Of a stretch of DNA of 64,000 nucleotides, positions 33,927 through 42,138 are shown in pieces. Position 1 is the stretch's first letter; each line of letters opens with the position of its first letter. Under the pieces are notes generated by a model, which was not told the DNA's origin, searched no databases, and saw only the letters and a list, made by a program, of their open reading frames with translations. Origin of the DNA: Oscillospiraceae bacterium (GTDB taxonomy: Bacteria > Bacillota > Clostridia > Oscillospirales > Oscillospiraceae); the NCBI GenBank assembly GCA_021770845.1, contig JAETQF010000013.1:1-64000 (forward strand). Direction: 5' to 3'. The position numbers and the translations under genes were made by a program.

Positions 33927-34655
33927 TCAGCCCCCGGGCCGGCGGTACTCCCGGGGCAGGACGCCGAACACCCCCTTGAACGCCGCCGAGAACCGGCTGG
34001 GGCTGTCGTAGCCCACGGCCTCGGCGATCTCGGCCACGCTCCGATCCGTCTCCCGGAGGAGCTGGGCGGCCCGCTCCATGCGGTGGCCCTTGATATGGGC
34101 CGCCAGGGAGGTGCCGTAGGCCGCCTTGAAGGCCGCCTTCAGCGTAGTCGGGTTGATGTGGTACTGCCGGGACAGCTCCTCGATGGTGAAGCGCCGATCC
34201 ATGTGCCGGAGCAGCTCCTCGTGGATCTCCCGAACCAGCTCCATCTGTCCCGGCGGGGCGTCCGCCGGCGCCTCCCCGCACGGGCCGCACTGCTCCGGGC
34301 AGGTGATCTCCATCACCCGCTCCATCATCTGGTGGAGCAGGCGGCTGCACTCCGTGTCCGCCGCCCGGTAGTAGACCTCCTTGCCCACCCGGCGGCTGAC
34401 GATGAGGCCGCTGTTTTTTAACGGCCGGAGGTGATGAGAGACCGCCGGACTGGACATCCTCATCATAGCGGACAGGTTGACCACGCACTCCTCACAGTGG
34501 CACAGCAGCCAGAAGATCCGCAGCCGCGTGGTGTCGTCCAGCTGCTTGAACACGTCCGCCACCGCCTCAAAGCGGCCCACGCAGTCCAGCTGCTCCTGAA
34601 GCGGCCGGGCGTCCCGCCCCTCGCCGTGGCGGTGGGGCAGCTTGATCTCGTCCAT
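33927..34655 (-). CDS. ArsR/SmtB-AraC fusion regulator of metal efflux
   Basis: 242-residue regulator with two DNA-binding parts. Residues about 25-110 are an ArsR/SmtB winged helix: FKQLDDTTRLRIFWLLCHCEECVVNLSAMMRMSSPAVSHHLRPL by its landmarks, where CHCEEC corresponds to the alpha3 metal-binding ELCVC motif of CadC/SmtB repressors. Residues about 145-240 are an AraC-type double HTH: FTIEELSRQYHINPTTLKAA and ETDRSVAEIAEAVGYDSPSR. The linker ITCPEQCGPCGEAP adds three more cysteines. ATG 34653-34655 has AAAGGAGCG upstream. It is divergent from the HMA-protein/P1B-ATPase operon, whose promoter carries an SmtB-like operator. ArsR-AraC fusions are uncommon. Confidence 0.88.
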   Translation of the reverse strand: MDEIKLPHRHGEGRDARPLQEQLDCVGRFEAVADVFKQLDDTTRLRIFWLLCHCEECVVNLSAMMRMSSPAVSHHLRPLKNSGLIVSRRVGKEVYYRAADTECSRLLHQMMERVMEITCPEQCGPCGEAPADAPPGQMELVREIHEELLRHMDRRFTIEELSRQYHINPTTLKAAFKAAYGTSLAAHIKGHRMERAAQLLRETDRSVAEIAEAVGYDSPSRFSAAFKGVFGVLPREYRRPGG

Positions 34656-34727
34656 GGCCCGCGCTCCTTTCTGTTCGCCCAAACGGAAATTCTTTTCGCC
34701 CATTCGGCAGGGAATGGGCCGGGAGCA

Positions 34728-34792
34728 TTGACTTGCGCCCCTGTCCGCATTATACTACGGCCATAATCATTAAGCAAGCGTTTAATAGTTAT
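34728..34792 (+). promoter_or_regulatory. Promoter and ArsR-type operator of the metal-efflux operon
   Basis: TTGACT at 34728-34733, 17-nt spacer, TATACT at 34751-34756. Just downstream, 34763-34792 is an imperfect palindrome (ATAATCATTAAGC and GCGTTTAATAGTTAT) of the 12-2-12 kind bound by SmtB/CzrA repressors; it covers the transcription start, so binding would block it. Confidence 0.75.
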
Positions 34793-34820
34793 AAGGAAAT
34801 ATTCTGGGAGGATCGCCGGT

Positions 34821-35039
34821 ATGAAAAAAACGTACAAAATCGAAGTGGACTGCGCCAACTGCGCCAACAAGATGGAGGAGGCCGCCCGGAGCACCCCCGG
34901 CGTCCAGGGGGCCACCGTCAACTTCATGACCCAGAAGCTCATCGTGGAGTTCGCCCAGGGGCAGGAGCCCAAGGCCGTGATGGCGGCCGTCCTGTCCGCC
35001 TGCAAACGGGTGGAGCCGGACTGCCAGATCTTCCTGTAA
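34821..35039 (+). CDS. Heavy-metal-associated (HMA) domain protein
   Basis: 72-residue ferredoxin-like metal-binding domain. Seen: VDCANCANKMEEAARSTPG with the CxxC metal ligands at about residues 13-16, and GATVNFMTQKLIVEF. The DCANCA variant is typical of HMA domains that work with Cd/Zn/Pb ATPases rather than copper chaperones with GMxCxxC. The following ATPase lacks its own N-terminal HMA domain, so this gene probably supplies it in trans. GGAGGATCGCCGGT precedes ATG 34821; the ATPase starts 15 bp later. Confidence 0.93.
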   Translation: MKKTYKIEVDCANCANKMEEAARSTPGVQGATVNFMTQKLIVEFAQGQEPKAVMAAVLSACKRVEPDCQIFL

Positions 35040-35054
35040 GGAGGAACCCTTCCC

Positions 35055-37073
35055 ATGCAAGAACTGATCCTCAACAGCCTGCTGGCCGCGGTGGTGCTGA
35101 TGGCCCTGGTTCTGCGGTGCTGTGTGGGCACGCGGCCGGACGGCGGCATGACCCAAAAGCAGAAAACCATGCTGACCCGCATCCTCGCCGCCTCCGCCCT
35201 GCTGCTGGGCCTGCAGCTCCTTCCGGCGGAGATCTTCGCCGGGCTGGACGGGGCGCTGTTCCCCGGCGCGGGGCGCTGGATCCGGTTTGCCCTGTACCTG
35301 GCCGATTATTTGCTCATCGGCTACGACATCCTGCGCAAGGCCGTCCGGGGCATCCTCAACCGGCAGGTGTTCGACGAGAACTTCCTCATGGCGGTGGCCA
35401 CGGTGGGGGCCATGGCCCTGGCCATCTACGAGAACGGCGACTATCTGGAGGCCATCGCCGTCATGCTGTTCTACCAGATCGGCGAGTGGTTCCAGAGCTA
35501 CGCCGTGGGCCGGAGCCGCCGGAACATCAGCGAGCTGATGGACATACGCCCCGACTACGCCAACGTGGAGCGGGACGGACGGCTGGAGCGGGTGGATCCC
35601 GACGAGGTGGAGGTGGGCACCGTCATCGTCGTCCAGCCCGGGGAGAAGGTGCCCATCGACGGCGTGGTGGCGGAGGGCAGCGCCAGCCTGAACACCAGCG
35701 CCCTCACCGGCGAGAGCCTGCCCCGGGAGGCGAACCCGGGGGACGAGGTGATCAGCGGCTGCGTCAACATGACCGGCGTGCTGAAGATCCAGACCACCCG
35801 GGAATTTGGGGAGTCCACCGTGTCCAAAATCCTGGATCTGGTGGAGAACGCCAGCTCCCGCAAGTCCAAGTCGGAGGACTTTATCGCCAGGTTCGCCCGG
35901 ATCTACACCCCCGCCGTCTGCTACAGCGCCCTGGCCCTGGCCGTCCTGCCCCCCCTGGTGCGGACGCTGGCCCTGGGCCTGCCCCCGGACTGGGGCGTCT
36001 GGCTGTACCGGGCCCTCACCTTCCTGGTGATCAGCTGCCCCTGTGCCCTGGTGATCAGCATCCCCCTCAGCTTCTTCGCCGGCATTGGCGGGGCCAGCCA
36101 GCAGGGCGTGCTGGTGAAGGGCTCCAACTACCTGGAGCTGCTGTCCCAGACCCGGACGGTGGTGTTTGACAAGACGGGCACCCTGACCCAGGGGGTCTTT
36201 GAGGTGAACGGCGTCCACCACAGCCCCCTGGAGGAGGAGAAGCTGCTGGAGTACGCCGCCCTGGCGGAGAGCGCCTCCTCCCACCCCATCAGCAAGAGCC
36301 TACAGCGGGCCTACGGCCGAGAGCTGGATCGCAGCCGGGTCACCGGCATCGAGGAGATCAGCGGCAACGGCGTCATCGCCAACGTGGACGGCGTGGCGGT
36401 GGCCGCCGGCAACGACAAGCTGATGAAGCGGCTGGGCGTCCCCCACATCGACTGCCACCAGACGGGCACCATCATCCACGTGGCCCTGGACGGCAAGTAC
36501 GCCGGGCACATCGTCATCTCCGACCGGGTGAAGCCCCAGGCCAAGGCGGCCCTGTCCGCCCTGAAGCGGTCGGGCGTGTCCAAGACGGTGATGCTCACCG
36601 GCGACAGCCGGAGGGTGGCGGAGCAGGTGGCGGCGGAGCTGGGGGTGGATCAGGTGTGCGCCGAGCTGCTGCCGGCGGACAAGGTGGCCAAGGTGGAGGA
36701 GCTGCTGGCGGCCCAGACGGGCAAGGCCAGGCTGGCCTTTGTGGGGGACGGCATCAACGACGCCCCCGTGTTGTCCCGGGCGGACATCGGCGTGGCCATG
36801 GGGGCCATGGGCTCGGACGCGGCCATCGAGGCGGCGGACATCGTCCTCATGGACGACGACCCCATGAAGATCGTCAAGGCCATCAAGATCTCCCGGAAGT
36901 GCCTGGGCATCGTCTACCAGAACATCGTGCTGGCCCTGGGGGTGAAGGCCGTCTGCCTGATTTTGGGGGCGGTGGGCGTGGGCAATATGTACCTGGCCAT
37001 CTTCGCCGACGTGGGCGTGATGATTCTGGCGGTGCTCAACGCCATCCGGTGCCTGTTCGTCAGGAAGCTGTGA
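35055..37073 (+). CDS. cadA: P1B-type Cd2+/Zn2+ exporting ATPase
   Basis: 672-residue cation-pumping ATPase. Seen: membrane helices from the N-terminus with no HMA domain, the TGES actuator loop (ALTGESLPREANPG), the metal-path motif LVISCPCALVISIPL in helix 6, the phosphorylation site VVFDKTGTLTQG, the SSHPIS histidine-proline of P1B pumps, and GDGINDAPVLSRADIG. CPC followed by a Lys/Asp-containing last helix fits Zn/Cd/Pb export. It forms an operon with the HMA protein and ends at a strong terminator. The divergent ArsR-AraC protein is the expected metal sensor. Confidence 0.92.
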   Translation: MQELILNSLLAAVVLMALVLRCCVGTRPDGGMTQKQKTMLTRILAASALLLGLQLLPAEIFAGLDGALFPGAGRWIRFALYLADYLLIGYDILRKAVRGILNRQVFDENFLMAVATVGAMALAIYENGDYLEAIAVMLFYQIGEWFQSYAVGRSRRNISELMDIRPDYANVERDGRLERVDPDEVEVGTVIVVQPGEKVPIDGVVAEGSASLNTSALTGESLPREANPGDEVISGCVNMTGVLKIQTTREFGESTVSKILDLVENASSRKSKSEDFIARFARIYTPAVCYSALALAVLPPLVRTLALGLPPDWGVWLYRALTFLVISCPCALVISIPLSFFAGIGGASQQGVLVKGSNYLELLSQTRTVVFDKTGTLTQGVFEVNGVHHSPLEEEKLLEYAALAESASSHPISKSLQRAYGRELDRSRVTGIEEISGNGVIANVDGVAVAAGNDKLMKRLGVPHIDCHQTGTIIHVALDGKYAGHIVISDRVKPQAKAALSALKRSGVSKTVMLTGDSRRVAEQVAAELGVDQVCAELLPADKVAKVEELLAAQTGKARLAFVGDGINDAPVLSRADIGVAMGAMGSDAAIEAADIVLMDDDPMKIVKAIKISRKCLGIVYQNIVLALGVKAVCLILGAVGVGNMYLAIFADVGVMILAVLNAIRCLFVRKL

Positions 37074-37101
37074 CGGGGCGGAGGAAACCGCGCCTATTTT
37101 G

Positions 37102-37145
37102 AAAGGCCGCCCGGGGTGGGAACGCCCCGGGCGGCCTTTTTTTGC
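37102..37145 (+). terminator. Intrinsic terminator of the metal-efflux operon
   Basis: AAAGGCCGCCCGGGG and CCCCGGGCGGCCTTT form a 15-bp stem with an 8-nt loop, followed by seven T. Confidence 0.93.
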
Positions 37146-37150
37146 GGGAA

Positions 37151-37903
37151 TCAGCGTACAGCCTGGATGATACCAATGACGAAAAGGTGCAGGGGATAAT
37201 AGAGATAGAACATCCACTTCATCCATGTATTTGTCCTCTGGTTCTTTCCCCGTTCCCCATTATAGCTGGCCAATATCGGCACCGAGAGGATCACCGCCAT
37301 TTGAAGAATCCCATAAACTCTGTCAATGGCAAAGAAGTACACGGTGGCGTAGATCGCCACATAAAAGCCCATCCACAGCATTTGTGATTTGAACTTCCCC
37401 CGGTTTGTTCCAAAGGCCAAAACGCATAAGCTCGCCACGCAGCTCCAGTCGCTTGGAAAACTGATGGCGCAAATCAGGATGATCAGGATCGCCTTTACGG
37501 CGCCGCTGCCTATCTTGCGGCTGTTTTCCACCCTCAGCATAACCAGCCCCCACGCGAGCGGCCACATCACGCTGGTCTGGTTCAGAACGCTTCCATAGTA
37601 GAACGGGATAAAGGAGCGCCAATCCACAAAATCCATGGACGCAAACACATAGGCAAAGTGTGAAATAACGGAAAAGGCAAACAGCCTTGCGGTGTATTTC
37701 TTGATATCCCTGGTATAGTGATAACCCTCCGCGATGAAATAGCACATAACCGGGCAGGTGATCCGCCCCACAAGGTGCATCAGGATGGGCAGGGGTGCCT
37801 TCGGGTATCCGGGAAAAAGCATCCACGCGATATGGTCTATGGTCATGGCCAGAATCGCGATCAGTTTGACTTGGTTCGCGTTCAACGTTTTCCTGCTGTT
37901 CAC
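37151..37903 (-). CDS. TraX family membrane protein
   Basis: 250-residue polytopic protein, about seven helices. Seen: LNANQVKLIAILAMTIDHIAWMLFPG (residues start to about 30, quoted by its ends LNANQVKLIA and DHIAWMLFPG), HLVGRITCPVMCYFIAEGYH and the C-terminal YLYYPLHLFVIGIIQ, which are the conserved motifs of TraX (PF05857). TraX acetylates F pilin in plasmid F, but chromosomal copies in Clostridia are common and more likely acyltransferase-like enzymes of unknown target. GTG 37901-37903 is chosen as the start because GAGGT is 7 bases upstream; the in-frame ATG at 37961 lies inside the promoter. Base composition is less GC-rich than neighbours, hinting at transfer. Confidence 0.85.
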   Translation of the reverse strand: MNSRKTLNANQVKLIAILAMTIDHIAWMLFPGYPKAPLPILMHLVGRITCPVMCYFIAEGYHYTRDIKKYTARLFAFSVISHFAYVFASMDFVDWRSFIPFYYGSVLNQTSVMWPLAWGLVMLRVENSRKIGSGAVKAILIILICAISFPSDWSCVASLCVLAFGTNRGKFKSQMLWMGFYVAIYATVYFFAIDRVYGILQMAVILSVPILASYNGERGKNQRTNTWMKWMFYLYYPLHLFVIGIIQAVR

Positions 37904-37931
37904 ATGAAGCACCTCACTCTCTTTTGCCCTG

Positions 37932-37960
37932 ATTTTACCACAGACAGGGCCGAAGTTCAA
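37932..37960 (-). promoter_or_regulatory. Promoter of the TraX gene
   Basis: On the minus strand TTGAAC (37955-37960), 17-nt spacer, TAAAAT (37932-37937). It decides the GTG start of the gene. Confidence 0.8.
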
Positions 37961-38031
37961 CAAACGGCGGGTGAACTTGCCAAAACGACAGCCGCCGCGT
38001 CTGGATCTGGAGAGACTTTCCCCGCAAGCTC

Positions 38032-38060
38032 TTGCAATTTCATCTCTTTTCCGTTATAAT
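38032..38060 (+). promoter_or_regulatory. Promoter of leuS
   Basis: TTGCAA at 38032-38037, 17-nt spacer, TATAAT at 38055-38060. The leader is only about 30 nt, so leuS has no T-box here. Confidence 0.88.
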
Positions 38061-38098
38061 ATCAAAATTGAAAATTGTCGCCTAAGGGAGTGTTCGCA

Positions 38099-40519
38099 TT
38101 GAAATACGATTTCGCCGCCATCGAGCCCAAATGGCAGAAGCGCTGGGAGGAGGCCAAGGTGTACACCGCCGAGGACAACAGCGCCAAGCCCAAGTTCTAC
38201 GGCCTGGTGGAGTTCCCCTATCCCTCCGGCCAGGGGCTCCACGTGGGCCATCCCCGGCCCTACACCGCCATGGATATCGTCACCCGGAAAAAGCGGATGG
38301 ACGGCTGCAACGTGCTGTTCCCCATCGGCTTCGACGCCTTCGGCCTGCCCACGGAGAACTACGCCATCAAGAACCACATTCACCCCGCCAAGGTGACGAA
38401 GGACAACATCGCCAACTTCACCAGCCAGCTGAAAATGCTGGGCTTCGGCTTCGACTGGGATCGGGTGGTGGACACCACCGACCCCAAGTACTACAAGTGG
38501 ACGCAGTGGATCTTCCTCCAGCTCTACAAGAAGGGGCTGGCCTACAAGGCCACCATGCCGGTGAACTGGTGCACCTCCTGCAAGTGCGTGCTGGCCAACG
38601 AGGAAGTGGTGGAGGGCGTGTGCGAGCGGTGCGGCTCCCCCGTCATCCGCAAGGAGAAGTCCCAGTGGATGCTGAAGATCACCGAGTATGCCCAGCGGCT
38701 CATTGACGACCTGGACGATCTGGACTTCATCGAGCGGGTGAAGATCCAGCAGCGCAACTGGATCGGCCGCTCCACCGGCGCGGAGGTCACCTTCAAGAGC
38801 ACCGCCGGGGACGACATCGTGGTGTTCACCACCCGTCCCGACACCCTGTTCGGGGCCACCTACATGGTGCTGTCCCCGGAGCACGAGCTGGTGCGGAGCT
38901 GGCTGGAGTCCGGCAAGCTGGCCAACGCGGACGAGGTGAAAGCGTACCAGAAGGCCGCCGCCTCCAAGTCCGACCTGGAGCGCACCGAGCTGAACAAGGA
39001 AAAGACCGGCGTGAAGCTGGACGGCGTGGGGGGGATCAACCCCGTCAATGGCCGGGAGATCCCCATTTTTATCTCCGACTACGTGCTGTCCACCTACGGC
39101 ACCGGGGCCATCATGGCCGTCCCCGCCCACGACGACCGGGACTGGGAGTTCGCCAAGAAGTTCGGCTGTGAGATCATCGAGGTGGTGTCCGGCGGCGAGG
39201 ACGTGCAGAAGGCCGCCTTCACCGCCAAGGACGACACCGGCATCATGGTCAACTCCGACTTCCTCAACGGCCTCACCGTGAAGGACGCCATCCCCGTCAT
39301 CACCAAGTGGCTGGAGGAGAAGGGCATCGGCCAGGCCAAGGTGAACTACAAGCTCCGGGACTGGGTATTCTCCCGCCAGCGGTACTGGGGCGAGCCCATC
39401 CCCATGGTGTACTGCGACAAGTGCGGCTGGCAGCCCCTGCCCGAGGATCAGCTGCCCCTGCTGCTCCCCGAGGTGGAGAGCTACGAGCCCACCGACGACG
39501 GCGAATCCCCCCTGTCCAAGATGACCGAGTGGGTCAAAACCACCTGCCCCTGCTGCGGCGGCCCCGCCAAGCGGGAGACGGACACCATGCCCCAGTGGGC
39601 GGGCTCCAGCTGGTACTTCCTGCGCTATATGGATCCCCACAACGACAAGGCCCTGGCCTCCAAGGAGGCGCTGGACTACTGGTCCCCCGTGGACTGGTAC
39701 AACGGCGGCATGGAGCACACCACGCTGCACCTGCTCTACTCCCGGTTCTGGCACAAGTTCCTGTACGACATCGGCGTGGTGCCCACCAAGGAGCCCTACC
39801 AGAAGCGCACCAGCCACGGCATGATCCTGGGCGAGGGCGGGGAGAAGATGTCCAAGTCCCGGGGCAACGTGGTCAACCCCAACGACATTGTGGCCGCCTA
39901 CGGCGCGGACACCCTGCGGCTGTATATCATGTTCATCGGCGACTTTGAGCAGGCCGCCGTGTGGTCGGACAACGCGGTGAAGGGCTGCAAGCGGTTCCTG
40001 GACAAGGTGTGGAACCTGGCGGAGAGCTGCACCGACAGCCTGGACTACACCCGCGAGAACGAGGCGGGCATCCACAAGTGCATCAAGAAGGTGGCGGACG
40101 ACATCGAGTCCATGAAATTCAACACCGCCATCGCCGCCATGATGACCCTGGTGGGCGACTTCCAGAAGAACGGCTGCTCCAAGGGGGATATGAAAACCCT
40201 GGTCACCCTGCTGTCCCCCTTCGCCCCCCACATCGCCGAGGAGCTGTGGGAGCTGCTGGGCGGCACGGGCTTCGTGTGCCAGCAGCCCTGGCCCGCCTAC
40301 GACGAGAGCAAGACGGTGGCGGACACCGTCCAGATGGCGGTGCAGGTAAACGGCAAGCTGCGGGCCAACATCGTGGTGAGCGCCGGCGCGGACAACGACA
40401 CCATCGTGGCCGCCGCCCAGGCCGACCCCAAAGTACAGAAGTTCACCGACGGCATGGCCCTGGTCAAGAGCATCGTGGTGCCCAAGCGGCTGGTGAACCT
40501 CATTGTGAAGCCGCAATAA
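38099..40519 (+). CDS. leuS: Leucyl-tRNA synthetase
   Basis: 806-residue class I synthetase charging tRNA-Leu. Seen: the HIGH-type signature [19 protein letters not shown] near residue 45, a zinc ribbon (CTSCKCV and CERCG), the CP1 editing domain with [19 protein letters not shown], the catalytic loop [16 protein letters not shown], and the anticodon-binding C-terminal part. The start is TTG 38099, with AAGGGAG 9 bases upstream; the product then begins [17 protein letters not shown] small membrane-protein gene follows within 5 bp. Confidence 0.97.
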   Translation: MKYDFAAIEPKWQKRWEEAKVYTAEDNSAKPKFYGLVEFPYPSGQGLHVGHPRPYTAMDIVTRKKRMDGCNVLFPIGFDAFGLPTENYAIKNHIHPAKVTKDNIANFTSQLKMLGFGFDWDRVVDTTDPKYYKWTQWIFLQLYKKGLAYKATMPVNWCTSCKCVLANEEVVEGVCERCGSPVIRKEKSQWMLKITEYAQRLIDDLDDLDFIERVKIQQRNWIGRSTGAEVTFKSTAGDDIVVFTTRPDTLFGATYMVLSPEHELVRSWLESGKLANADEVKAYQKAAASKSDLERTELNKEKTGVKLDGVGGINPVNGREIPIFISDYVLSTYGTGAIMAVPAHDDRDWEFAKKFGCEIIEVVSGGEDVQKAAFTAKDDTGIMVNSDFLNGLTVKDAIPVITKWLEEKGIGQAKVNYKLRDWVFSRQRYWGEPIPMVYCDKCGWQPLPEDQLPLLLPEVESYEPTDDGESPLSKMTEWVKTTCPCCGGPAKRETDTMPQWAGSSWYFLRYMDPHNDKALASKEALDYWSPVDWYNGGMEHTTLHLLYSRFWHKFLYDIGVVPTKEPYQKRTSHGMILGEGGEKMSKSRGNVVNPNDIVAAYGADTLRLYIMFIGDFEQAAVWSDNAVKGCKRFLDKVWNLAESCTDSLDYTRENEAGIHKCIKKVADDIESMKFNTAIAAMMTLVGDFQKNGCSKGDMKTLVTLLSPFAPHIAEELWELLGGTGFVCQQPWPAYDESKTVADTVQMAVQVNGKLRANIVVSAGADNDTIVAAAQADPKVQKFTDGMALVKSIVVPKRLVNLIVKPQ

Positions 40520-40523
40520 GCCT

Positions 40524-40664
40524 ATGGGCACGAAGTATATGCTGCTGGCCATCGTGTTGTGCCTGTGCGGGATCATATTGGCCGCTTTCCCCAGCCCCGT
40601 TGCCTGGAGCTTCGCAGGAGGCGGGCTGGTCTTGGCTCTTGTCGGCCTGTACAAAAAGGACTGA
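40524..40664 (+). CDS. Small two-helix membrane protein
   Basis: 46-residue reading frame starting ATG 40524, 4 bases after the leuS stop: MGTKYMLLAIVLCLCGIILA, then a Pro/Trp turn, then LVLALVGLYKKD. It has two hydrophobic helices and a positively charged C-terminus, a layout that is unlikely by chance in a GC-rich sequence and typical of small conserved membrane proteins. The ribosome binding site is weak (AATAAG), so expression may depend on coupling to leuS. No family is known to me. Confidence 0.55.
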   Translation: MGTKYMLLAIVLCLCGIILAAFPSPVAWSFAGGGLVLALVGLYKKD

Positions 40665-40688
40665 GCCGGCGTTAACAGTATGTGCCAT

Positions 40689-40706
40689 GGGATTTTGCAA
40701 AATCCC
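40689..40706. promoter_or_regulatory. Perfect 18-bp palindrome upstream of rpsU
   Basis: GGGATTTTGCAAAATCCC, followed by CTATATTTT. It is 14 bp upstream of the rpsU -35 box. It could end the leuS transcript or be a protein-binding site. Confidence 0.55.
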
Positions 40707-40719
40707 CTATATTTTGCGG

Positions 40720-40748
40720 TTGACAAAGCGGAGGTTTTCCCATATAAT
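40720..40748 (+). promoter_or_regulatory. Consensus promoter of rpsU
   Basis: TTGACA at 40720-40725, 17-nt spacer, TATAAT at 40743-40748: a perfect sigma-A promoter. Confidence 0.95.
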
Positions 40749-40827
40749 AGTCCTGTTAAAGCCATCGCCAATGGCCCTTAAAGCGTCCTGGAATTAACCG
40801 GACGCCTCGGAGGGAGGGAAATCATAG

Positions 40828-41010
40828 ATGTCCGAAGTTCATGTCCGCGAGGGCGAGTCTCTGGAGAACGCGCTGAAGCGTTTCAAGCGTTCCTGCGCCA
40901 AGTCCGGCGTGCTGGCTGAGGTGCGTAAGCGCGAGTTTTACGACAGCCCCAGCGTCAAGCGCCGCAAAAAGAGCGAGGCGGCCCGCAAGAACCGCAAGAA
41001 GTTCTACTAA
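40828..41010 (+). CDS. rpsU: 30S ribosomal protein S21
   Basis: 60-residue basic ribosomal protein. Seen: [20 protein letters not shown] at the N-terminus, then [20 protein letters not shown] and a Lys/Arg-rich tail, all standard for bacterial S21. GGAGGGAAATC precedes ATG 40828. It is a single-gene transcript between a consensus promoter and an intrinsic terminator; S21 helps 16S rRNA find translation starts. Confidence 0.97.
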   Translation: MSEVHVREGESLENALKRFKRSCAKSGVLAEVRKREFYDSPSVKRRKKSEAARKNRKKFY

Positions 41011-41018
41011 GACGGTGA

Positions 41019-41053
41019 AAACAGCGTTCCGTGAAAGCGGAACGCTGTTTTTC
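41019..41053 (+). terminator. Intrinsic terminator of rpsU
   Basis: AACAGCGTTCCG and CGGAACGCTGTT form a 12-bp stem with a 6-nt loop, followed by TTTCT. Confidence 0.92.
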
Positions 41054-41096
41054 TGAGAAGCGCGAAGAAGCGTAACCATTCAAAGGAGGGGTCGTC

Positions 41097-41660
41097 ATGG
41101 CCCAGCTCACCAAAGCCGCCATCATCGACGCCTTTGTCCGTCTGCTTCAGCAGACGCCCATGGATCAGATCACGGTGCAGGCCGTCACGGCGGAGTGCGG
41201 CATCAGCCGCAACACCTTTTATTACCACTACAGCGATCTCTACGCCCTGCTGAAGGCCATGCTCCGGCGGGACATGGACGAGCTGCAGCGCCAACGCCAG
41301 CCGGGGGAGCACGCCAGCGAGGGCCTGCGGCGGCTCATCGGCTACCTCTCCGCCCGGCAGAGGATGTTTTCCCACATCTACAGTGCCGTGGGCCACGCCG
41401 CCATGGAGGACTACCTGCTGGAGACCTCCGGGGATCTGTTCATGGCCTACCTGCGGGACGCGGCGGAGGGCCTGTCCCCGTCGGAGGAGGATCTGGATTT
41501 CATCTGCCGCTCCTTCCAGTTCATGCTCATCGGCATCCTGCTCAGCTGGGTGCGCCACGGGATGAAGGGGGACGTGGCCGACCTGCTGGAGCGGGCGGAG
41601 CGCCTGTTCTTCCACGGCACCCGGCGCCTTTTGGAGGAAAACAGCCCTACTTTTTCTTGA
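41097..41660 (+). CDS. TetR-family transcriptional regulator
   Basis: 187-residue regulator. Seen: the N-terminal TetR helix-turn-helix KAAIIDAFVRLLQQTPMDQI, then VQAVTAECGISRNTFYYHYSDLYALL (residues about 24-49), and an all-helical ligand-binding part. The tail resembles the DhaS-like C-terminal domain (FMLIGILLSWVRHGMKGD). CAAAGGAGG precedes ATG 41097. No divergent target gene is adjacent, so its target is unknown. The stop codon lies inside a perfect hairpin at 41646-41673. Confidence 0.9.
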   Translation: MAQLTKAAIIDAFVRLLQQTPMDQITVQAVTAECGISRNTFYYHYSDLYALLKAMLRRDMDELQRQRQPGEHASEGLRRLIGYLSARQRMFSHIYSAVGHAAMEDYLLETSGDLFMAYLRDAAEGLSPSEEDLDFICRSFQFMLIGILLSWVRHGMKGDVADLLERAERLFFHGTRRLLEENSPTFS

Positions 41661-41673
41661 AAGAAAAAGTAGG
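41646..41673. terminator. Palindrome spanning the TetR stop codon
   Basis: CCTACTTTTTCTT-GA-AAGAAAAAGTAGG, 13 perfect base pairs. The TGA at 41658-41660 is in its centre. The tail is CAAAAAGAAC, not T-rich on the plus strand, so it may be a repeat element rather than the true terminator. Confidence 0.55.
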
Positions 41674-41763
41674 CAAAAAGAACTTGATGCCCGCTTCCAA
41701 CCGTGCGGGTGGATTTAACATATCCGCCCGTTACGGGGCGGGGCGCTGGGCGGAAACGGAATA

Positions 41764-41797
41764 GGGCGGGAGGGCGTTCGGCGTCCTCCCGCCTTTT
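41764..41797 (+). terminator. Intrinsic terminator between convergent genes
   Basis: GGCGGGAGG and CCTCCCGCC form a stem around an 11-nt loop, followed by TTTTCTTT. Confidence 0.8.
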
Positions 41798-41799
41798 CT

Positions 41800-42126
41800 T
41801 TACCAGAGCACGAACCCGATGACAAGCAGCACGGCGGCGATCCCCCGGATGATGTGGTGGGAGAGGTGGACGTTTCCCGCATACCTCCCGTTGGCATAGG
41901 CCGCGGCGCAGATCAGCAGACAGCCCACGCCGGCAGTGGAGGCGTCCGACACATTGACGCTCAAGGTCAGATGAAAGATGGCCGCAAGGATCACGCAGAG
42001 GCCGCCGCAGGCCATCGCAACGGCAAAGCCCCGGGCGGCGGGATCCTCGGAGTTGAACCGAGCGGCCGCCGCGATGAGATGTAACAGTCCGAACAGAATA
42101 GCCAACACGCTGACCGCCATATACAT
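41800..42126 (-). CDS. Hypothetical membrane protein
   Basis: 108-residue protein with four hydrophobic helices: about residues 1-20 (MAVSVLAILFGLLHLIAAAA), 32-55, 64-80 and 90-108. The ends of the helices carry a few His residues (NVHLSHHIIRG). It lies 12 bp after pcrA on the same strand, so it could be the last gene of that transcript. I do not recognise a family or a catalytic motif. Confidence 0.65.
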   Translation of the reverse strand: MYMAVSVLAILFGLLHLIAAAARFNSEDPAARGFAVAMACGGLCVILAAIFHLTLSVNVSDASTAGVGCLLICAAAYANGRYAGNVHLSHHIIRGIAAVLLVIGFVLW

Positions 42127-42138
42127 CGCAATTCCCCC

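Noticed and set aside
40689-40706. T-box or riboswitch before rpsU/leuS
   Set aside because: The sequence is a simple palindrome; leuS has only about 30 nt of leader, too short for a T-box.
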